Below, piece by piece: positions 6,809 to 9,777 of a stretch of DNA of 9,777 bases (positions within the stretch are counted from its first letter, which is position 1; each line of letters starts with the position of its first letter). The stretch is from Rhodospirillaceae bacterium (GTDB lineage: Bacteria; Pseudomonadota; Alphaproteobacteria; CADEGL01). The stretch is taken from assembly GCA_018699755.1 (NCBI GenBank), contig JABIRQ010000371.1, forward strand, positions 1 through 9,777, in the 5' to 3' direction. A program made the translations under genes and the position numbers. The notes below the pieces were generated by a model, which was given only the letters and a program-made list of their open reading frames with translations, was not told the DNA's origin and did no database searches.

Positions 6809-8260
6809 TTAGCCGCGGACCTTATCCGAAAGGCCCGCGCATTTCTGCACGAAGTCGAGCGCGTTCTCGAAATCGAAGTTGTTGTAAACCGCGTTGAGAT
6901 GGGCGAAGGGCGGCGATTGGGCGAACAGCTCGAAGGTCGTTCGGTGCCCGGCATAGTCGCTGTTCAGCAGGTCGCGCCCGAAGGCCAGCAATCTGCGCCG
7001 GTCCTCGGCCGTCCAGTTCTCGTTCACGGTATAGAACTTGTCCATCCAAGGCTTGGTCGCCGGCGCCTGGAAAGTCGCGAAATCGGGGGTCACGCAAATC
7101 TGCCCGCCGCAGAGTTCGCGCGCGATATGCGCCATGGCCGGATAGTTGCTGATGGCATGGACGCGGCCGGTATAGAGCAACGATTGGTTCGGCATCAGCA
7201 GGCCCTTGGGGCTTTCCTCGGCCATCGCGATCGACGCCGTCAGATGAGCGTTTATGCCCTCGCGCCAACCCGCCAGGACGGCCAGCTTTTCGCGCACCGC
7301 CGGGTTGTTTTCAAGGCCCGTCTGGCGGCAATTGAACAGGGCCGTGCCGATCATCATGTCGGCCAGATAGAGCACGCGCAGGACGAAGGGATAGGCGCTG
7401 TAGCGGTGCAGGGTGCCGCGAATGAACGAGGCCGCCCGCGTGTGGCGGTAGAACAGAACATTCTCCCACGGCACCAGCACGTCGTCGAAGATCAGCAGGG
7501 TGTCGACCTCGTCGAAGCGCGTGGTGATCGGGTAGTCCTCGGGCTTCTTGCTGTCGGCGAAGCCGGTCCGGCAGATATGCTTGAGGCCGGGCGCGCCCAT
7601 GTCGCAGATGAAGCCGAGGGCGTAATCCGACAGCTTGTCGTCGCCCCAATTGGCGATGGTCGGCTTGACGAAAGCCTGGTTGGCGTAGGCCGCCGCCGTC
7701 TCGTATTTCGCGCCGCGCACCACGATGCCGGCATCGGTCTCCTTGACCAGATGCAGCAGCATGTCCGGATCCTGGTCCTGGGGCCGCTTGGAGCGATCAC
7801 CCTTGGGATCGGTATTGGCCGAGACGTGGAAAATATCGCCCTGCACGACCCGTTCGATATGCGCCGCGATATTAGCCGAGAAACGCGGATCGACCTCGTC
7901 CAGCACGTCCGAGCCGTCATAGAGCGACCACATCTCGCCCACGGTCTCGTCGCCGATGCGGATGGCGACGCCGCCCATCTCGCGCATCACTGCATCGACC
8001 CAGCGGGCCTTGTCGTGCCAGTCCTGCTTTTCGCGCGGCAGCTTGTAGGAGATCGTATTCGATTCGCCCGAGGCCGGATCGGCATAGGCCATGACCTCGC
8101 GGTGGGCGTCCTCATGCGCCATGTCGTAGATGCGCGCACGCAGATCGACGATCGGCTTGAAAGCCGGATGACTGGGCACGTCGGCGACGAGTTCGCCGTC
8201 GATATAGACCTCGCGCCCGTCTCGAATGGAGTCACGATACTCGTCGCCGGTTCTCAGCAT
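6809..8260 (-). CDS. HpaB-like (4-hydroxyphenylacetate 3-hydroxylase family) flavin-dependent monooxygenase, copy 2
   Basis: 483 aa, first gene of the operon. It aligns end to end with copy 1 with only a small gap near residue 63 and a rough identity of 60% by eye. Shared landmarks are VDLRARIYDMAHED (38-51), IGDETVG (102-108), SANTDPKGDRS (147-157), ETDAGIVVRGAKYET (174-188), AFVKPTIANWG (196-206) and the DLLNSDYAGHR segment near 430-440. Unlike copy 1 it keeps a His (His145) at the position I match to the catalytic/substrate-binding His of HpaB. The Arg-x3-Tyr substrate motif of true HpaB is not visible in either copy. It should need FADH2 from an external reductase encoded elsewhere. ATG 8260 is the first possible start after an upstream in-frame stop, with a purine-rich GGGTAGAGGG leader. 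The divergent LysR gene suggests inducible expression. Confidence 0.93.
   Translation of the reverse strand: MLRTGDEYRDSIRDGREVYIDGELVADVPSHPAFKPIVDLRARIYDMAHEDAHREVMAYADPASGESNTISYKLPREKQDWHDKARWVDAVMREMGGVAIRIGDETVGEMWSLYDGSDVLDEVDPRFSANIAAHIERVVQGDIFHVSANTDPKGDRSKRPQDQDPDMLLHLVKETDAGIVVRGAKYETAAAYANQAFVKPTIANWGDDKLSDYALGFICDMGAPGLKHICRTGFADSKKPEDYPITTRFDEVDTLLIFDDVLVPWENVLFYRHTRAASFIRGTLHRYSAYPFVLRVLYLADMMIGTALFNCRQTGLENNPAVREKLAVLAGWREGINAHLTASIAMAEESPKGLLMPNQSLLYTGRVHAISNYPAMAHIARELCGGQICVTPDFATFQAPATKPWMDKFYTVNENWTAEDRRRLLAFGRDLLNSDYAGHRTTFELFAQSPPFAHLNAVYNNFDFENALDFVQKCAGLSDKVRG
7643..7677 (-). repeat. 35-nt exact direct repeat, copy B (within monooxygenase 2)
   Basis: Identical to 4943-4977. 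The 11 codons involved agree at all synonymous positions although the proteins as a whole differ at roughly 40% of residues, so this patch is more conserved at DNA level than its surroundings. A second shared exact stretch of 23 nt lies just beyond it (4998-5020 and 7698-7720). Confidence 0.85.
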
Positions 8261-8471
8261 GCCCTCTACCCAATCCGCTTACTTGAAGTGATCCCCGAAT
8301 CGAACATGGGGAAATAGCAGCCGATACTAGACCGCATCCGCTGCCCAGCCGCACCGCTATCAAGGATGATGTCGTAATTTTCCGTCTTGCAACCGAATGG
8401 CGAGGGCAGAGTGGTGCGTCGGATTGGATTTGAAAAATATTATTTTTTTCTCTATTGCATAGATAAATCCT
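8261..8471. promoter_or_regulatory. Divergent control region between the monooxygenase operon and the LysR gene
   Basis: 211 nt between divergent starts, expected to hold the operon promoter, the regulator promoter and LysR-type binding sites. The half nearest the LysR gene (about 8428-8469) is strikingly AT-rich compared with the rest of the window. A weak -35-like TTGAAA at 8430-8435 points towards the LysR gene. If its -10 is near 8453-8458, the LysR mRNA would have almost no leader, which would fit the lack of a clear ribosome site before ATG 8472. I found no convincing sigma-70 promoter for the minus-strand operon. Confidence 0.55.
8449..8465. promoter_or_regulatory. Candidate LysR-type binding site (T-N11-A dyad)
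   Basis: TCTCTAT-TGC-ATAGATA is a 7-bp inverted repeat with 6 of 7 pairs matching. It contains a symmetric T-N11-A (T8451, A8463), the classic core of LysR-family operators. It ends 6 nt before the LysR start codon, so it could serve negative autoregulation. It lies about 185 nt from the operon start codon, so it could activate the operon only if the operon mRNA has a long leader. Confidence 0.45.
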
Positions 8472-9392
8472 ATGGCTTTCACACTTCAACAGCTTCGCTA
8501 TTTCGTCGCCGCCGCCGAACTCGGCAGCGTGACCGGCGCCGCGCGCGAGTTGAACATCTCGCAGCCTTCGGTCTCGGCCGCGATCCGCAAGCTGGAAGAC
8601 CAGTTCAGCGCCCAGCTTGTCCTGCGCCATCACGCTCAGGGTATTTCGCTGACCGCCGCCGGGCGGCGCTTCATGTCCCAGGCCCGCAGCCTGATCGCCC
8701 AGGCTCAAGCCCTCGAGTCCGATACACGGGGCCTGGGCGGCGATCTCGGCGGCAACCTGGAACTCGGCTGCTATCTCAGCTTCGCCCCCTTCCTTCTGCC
8801 CGGCCTGCTGCGCGGCTTCTCTCAGGATCATCCCGACGTGACCGTGAGACTGCGCGAGAACGATCATGAAAGCCTGCGCCGCGAGCTGGAGACGGGCGGG
8901 TTGGAAATCGCCCTGCTCTATGACCTGGGCTTCGGCCAGGATCTCACGGTCGAACCGCTGGCGGAGCTATTGCCCTACGCTCTTCTGCCCGCCGACCACC
9001 CTCTCGCCCGAACGCCGACCGTGGCCCTGCGCGATCTTGCGCAGGAACCCATGATCCTGCTCGACCTGCCGACGACCCGCGAATATTTCCTGACCCGGTT
9101 TCGCGCCCTCGGCCTCGACCCGGTGATCGGCCTCAGGACCACCAGCTACGAAACCATTCGAGGTCTGGTCGCCAATGGGCTCGGATATTCCGTGCTGGTC
9201 ATGCGGCCCCATGGCGACCGGGCCTATGACGGCAGGCGCCTGGCCTGCCGACCGATCGCCGAACCCGTCCCGCCGACTCGCATCGTCCTGGCGCGCTCCG
9301 CCGCCATCCGCCCCAGCCCGGTGGCCGAAGCCTTCGCGGCCCGCGCCCGCGCCTATATTCCCGCCGCCATCGCCGGCACCGCGTCGAAATAG
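8472..9392 (+). CDS. LysR-family transcriptional regulator
   Basis: 306 aa, standard LysR length. The N-terminus MAFTLQQLRYFVAAAELGSV leads into a winged helix-turn-helix (residues about 18-37, TGAARELNISQPSVSAAIRKLE), then LTAAGRRF (60-67) and the linker helix. The remainder (about 90-300) is the periplasmic-binding-protein-like effector domain. It is divergent from the six-gene monooxygenase operon, the typical position of a pathway-specific activator responding to the substrate or an intermediate. The glutamine-synthetase-like gene downstream on the same strand may also belong to its regulon. The start is fixed by alignment to the conserved LQQLRYF opening. No obvious ribosome site precedes it. 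Confidence 0.95.
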   Translation: MAFTLQQLRYFVAAAELGSVTGAARELNISQPSVSAAIRKLEDQFSAQLVLRHHAQGISLTAAGRRFMSQARSLIAQAQALESDTRGLGGDLGGNLELGCYLSFAPFLLPGLLRGFSQDHPDVTVRLRENDHESLRRELETGGLEIALLYDLGFGQDLTVEPLAELLPYALLPADHPLARTPTVALRDLAQEPMILLDLPTTREYFLTRFRALGLDPVIGLRTTSYETIRGLVANGLGYSVLVMRPHGDRAYDGRRLACRPIAEPVPPTRIVLARSAAIRPSPVAEAFAARARAYIPAAIAGTASK

Positions 9393-9396
9393 CGAT

Positions 9397-9418
9397 CCGG
9401 TCACGTTCGGAAGACCGG
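9397..9418. repeat. Perfect 6-bp inverted repeat downstream of the LysR gene
   Basis: CCGGTC (9397-9402) and GACCGG (9413-9418) are separated by 10 nt in the 93-nt gap between the LysR stop and the next gene. There is no T-run after it, so it is a weak terminator candidate at best. A regulator-binding dyad controlling the glutamine-synthetase-like gene is an alternative. Confidence 0.35.
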
Positions 9419-9485
9419 CGCGCATGGACTGGCCGAAGCCTCGCGCGCTAGTCTCCGCCCGACATCGAGAGGCAGGGGGCGGACG

Positions 9486-9777
9486 GTGACGAAGGGCATG
9501 ATGACCATCGAGGAGCTGCGCGCGGCCGTCGAATCCGGCGAGATCGACACCGTGCTCGTCTGTTTCGTCGACATGCAGGGACGGCTGATCGGCAAGCGCG
9601 TGACCGGCTGGTTCTTTCTCGAACACGGCCAGGACGAGCTTCACGCCTGCGACTATCTGCTGACCGTCGATATGGCGATGGAGCCGGTGCCCGGCTACGC
9701 CTCGGCCTCCTGGGACAAGGGCTACGGCGATTTCGTCATGCGCCCCGACATGGCCACCCTGCGTCGCGCGCCCTGGC
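9486..9777 (+). CDS. Glutamine-synthetase-like ligase, N-terminal part only (runs off right edge)
   Basis: 97 codons are visible before the window ends. The protein reads TIEELRAAVESGEIDTVLVCFVDMQGRLIGKRV and continues with HACDYLLTVDM, EPVPGYASASW, KGYGDFVMRPD and TLRRAPW. This is the N-terminal beta-grasp region of glutamine-synthetase-family enzymes, of the type resembling gamma-glutamylpolyamine synthetases and FluG/GS-like ligases rather than the housekeeping GlnA. Members join glutamate to an amine (polyamine, isopropylamine, aniline) using ATP; the catalytic domain is not visible here. GTG 9486 is preferred because AGGGGGCGG lies just upstream. ATG codons at 9498 and 9501 have poorly spaced ribosome sites. 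It is on the same strand as the LysR gene, 93 nt behind it. Confidence 0.85.
   Translation, partial: MTKGMMTIEELRAAVESGEIDTVLVCFVDMQGRLIGKRVTGWFFLEHGQDELHACDYLLTVDMAMEPVPGYASASWDKGYGDFVMRPDMATLRRAPW

Noticed and set aside
4943..7677. Direct repeats as ends of a transposon or as an attachment site
   Set aside because: Both copies lie inside homologous coding sequence in the same frame, with no transposase, terminal inverted repeats or integrase nearby. Paralogy explains them.
6809..8260. Naming the monooxygenases HpaB or assigning the cluster to 4-hydroxyphenylacetate degradation
   Set aside because: No homoprotocatechuate pathway genes (HpaC-G) are present and the substrate-binding motif I expect for HpaB is not visible, so only the family is called.
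2310..8260. Rut pyrimidine degradation operon
   Set aside because: RutA is a luciferase-type oxygenase, whereas the enzymes here have the HpaB-type fold. No RutB, RutD, RutE or RutF equivalents are seen; only the presence of RidA is shared.
6899..8317. 472-codon plus-strand open frame opposite monooxygenase copy 2
   Set aside because: It is antisense to a clear HpaB-family gene, and its sequence has no family resemblance.

Overview
The window is GC-rich, densely coding bacterial DNA with strong G/C third-position bias. The gene families (MHS-type transporter, DUF1028, DUF3179, HCCA-isomerase-like protein, glutamine-synthetase-like ligase) suggest an environmental alphaproteobacterium, possibly of the Rhodospirillales or Rhizobiales. 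That placement is an inference from general style; there is no rRNA or other marker here to settle it. I see no tRNA, rRNA, CRISPR array, insertion sequence or phage gene.

Left part (1-2305): a DUF3179 protein, cut by the window edge, lies downstream of a short-chain dehydrogenase/reductase of the 2,4-dienoyl-CoA reductase type. Both are on the minus strand. Divergent from them, on the plus strand, is a 2-hydroxychromene-2-carboxylate isomerase-like (DsbA/GST-kappa fold) protein, which ends 4 nt from the convergent end of the next operon.

Central part (2310-8260): six minus-strand genes in one apparent operon. In transcription order they are an HpaB-like flavin-dependent monooxygenase (copy 2), a RidA-family protein (copy 2), a DUF1028 putative Ntn hydrolase, a second HpaB-like monooxygenase (copy 1), a second RidA-family protein (copy 1) and an MHS-family major facilitator transporter. 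The monooxygenase-RidA pair is therefore present twice, on either side of DUF1028. No flavin reductase partner (HpaC type) is in view. A divergent LysR-type regulator (8472-9392) lies across a 211-nt gap containing an AT-rich stretch and a T-N11-A dyad, the usual arrangement for a LysR-controlled catabolic operon.

Right edge (9486-9777): the N-terminus of a glutamine-synthetase-like ligase, transcribed in the same direction as the LysR gene.

Reading as a system (inference): the transporter brings in a small, probably nitrogen-containing organic compound. The two flavoprotein monooxygenases oxygenate it or successive intermediates, the RidA proteins hydrolyse reactive enamine/imine (or aminomuconate-like) products, and the DUF1028 protein may cleave an amide-type bond. 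The logic resembles the Rut pyrimidine pathway and 2-aminophenol-type pathways, but the gene set matches neither. I do not recognise it as a described pathway, and it is the best candidate for a new system in this window.
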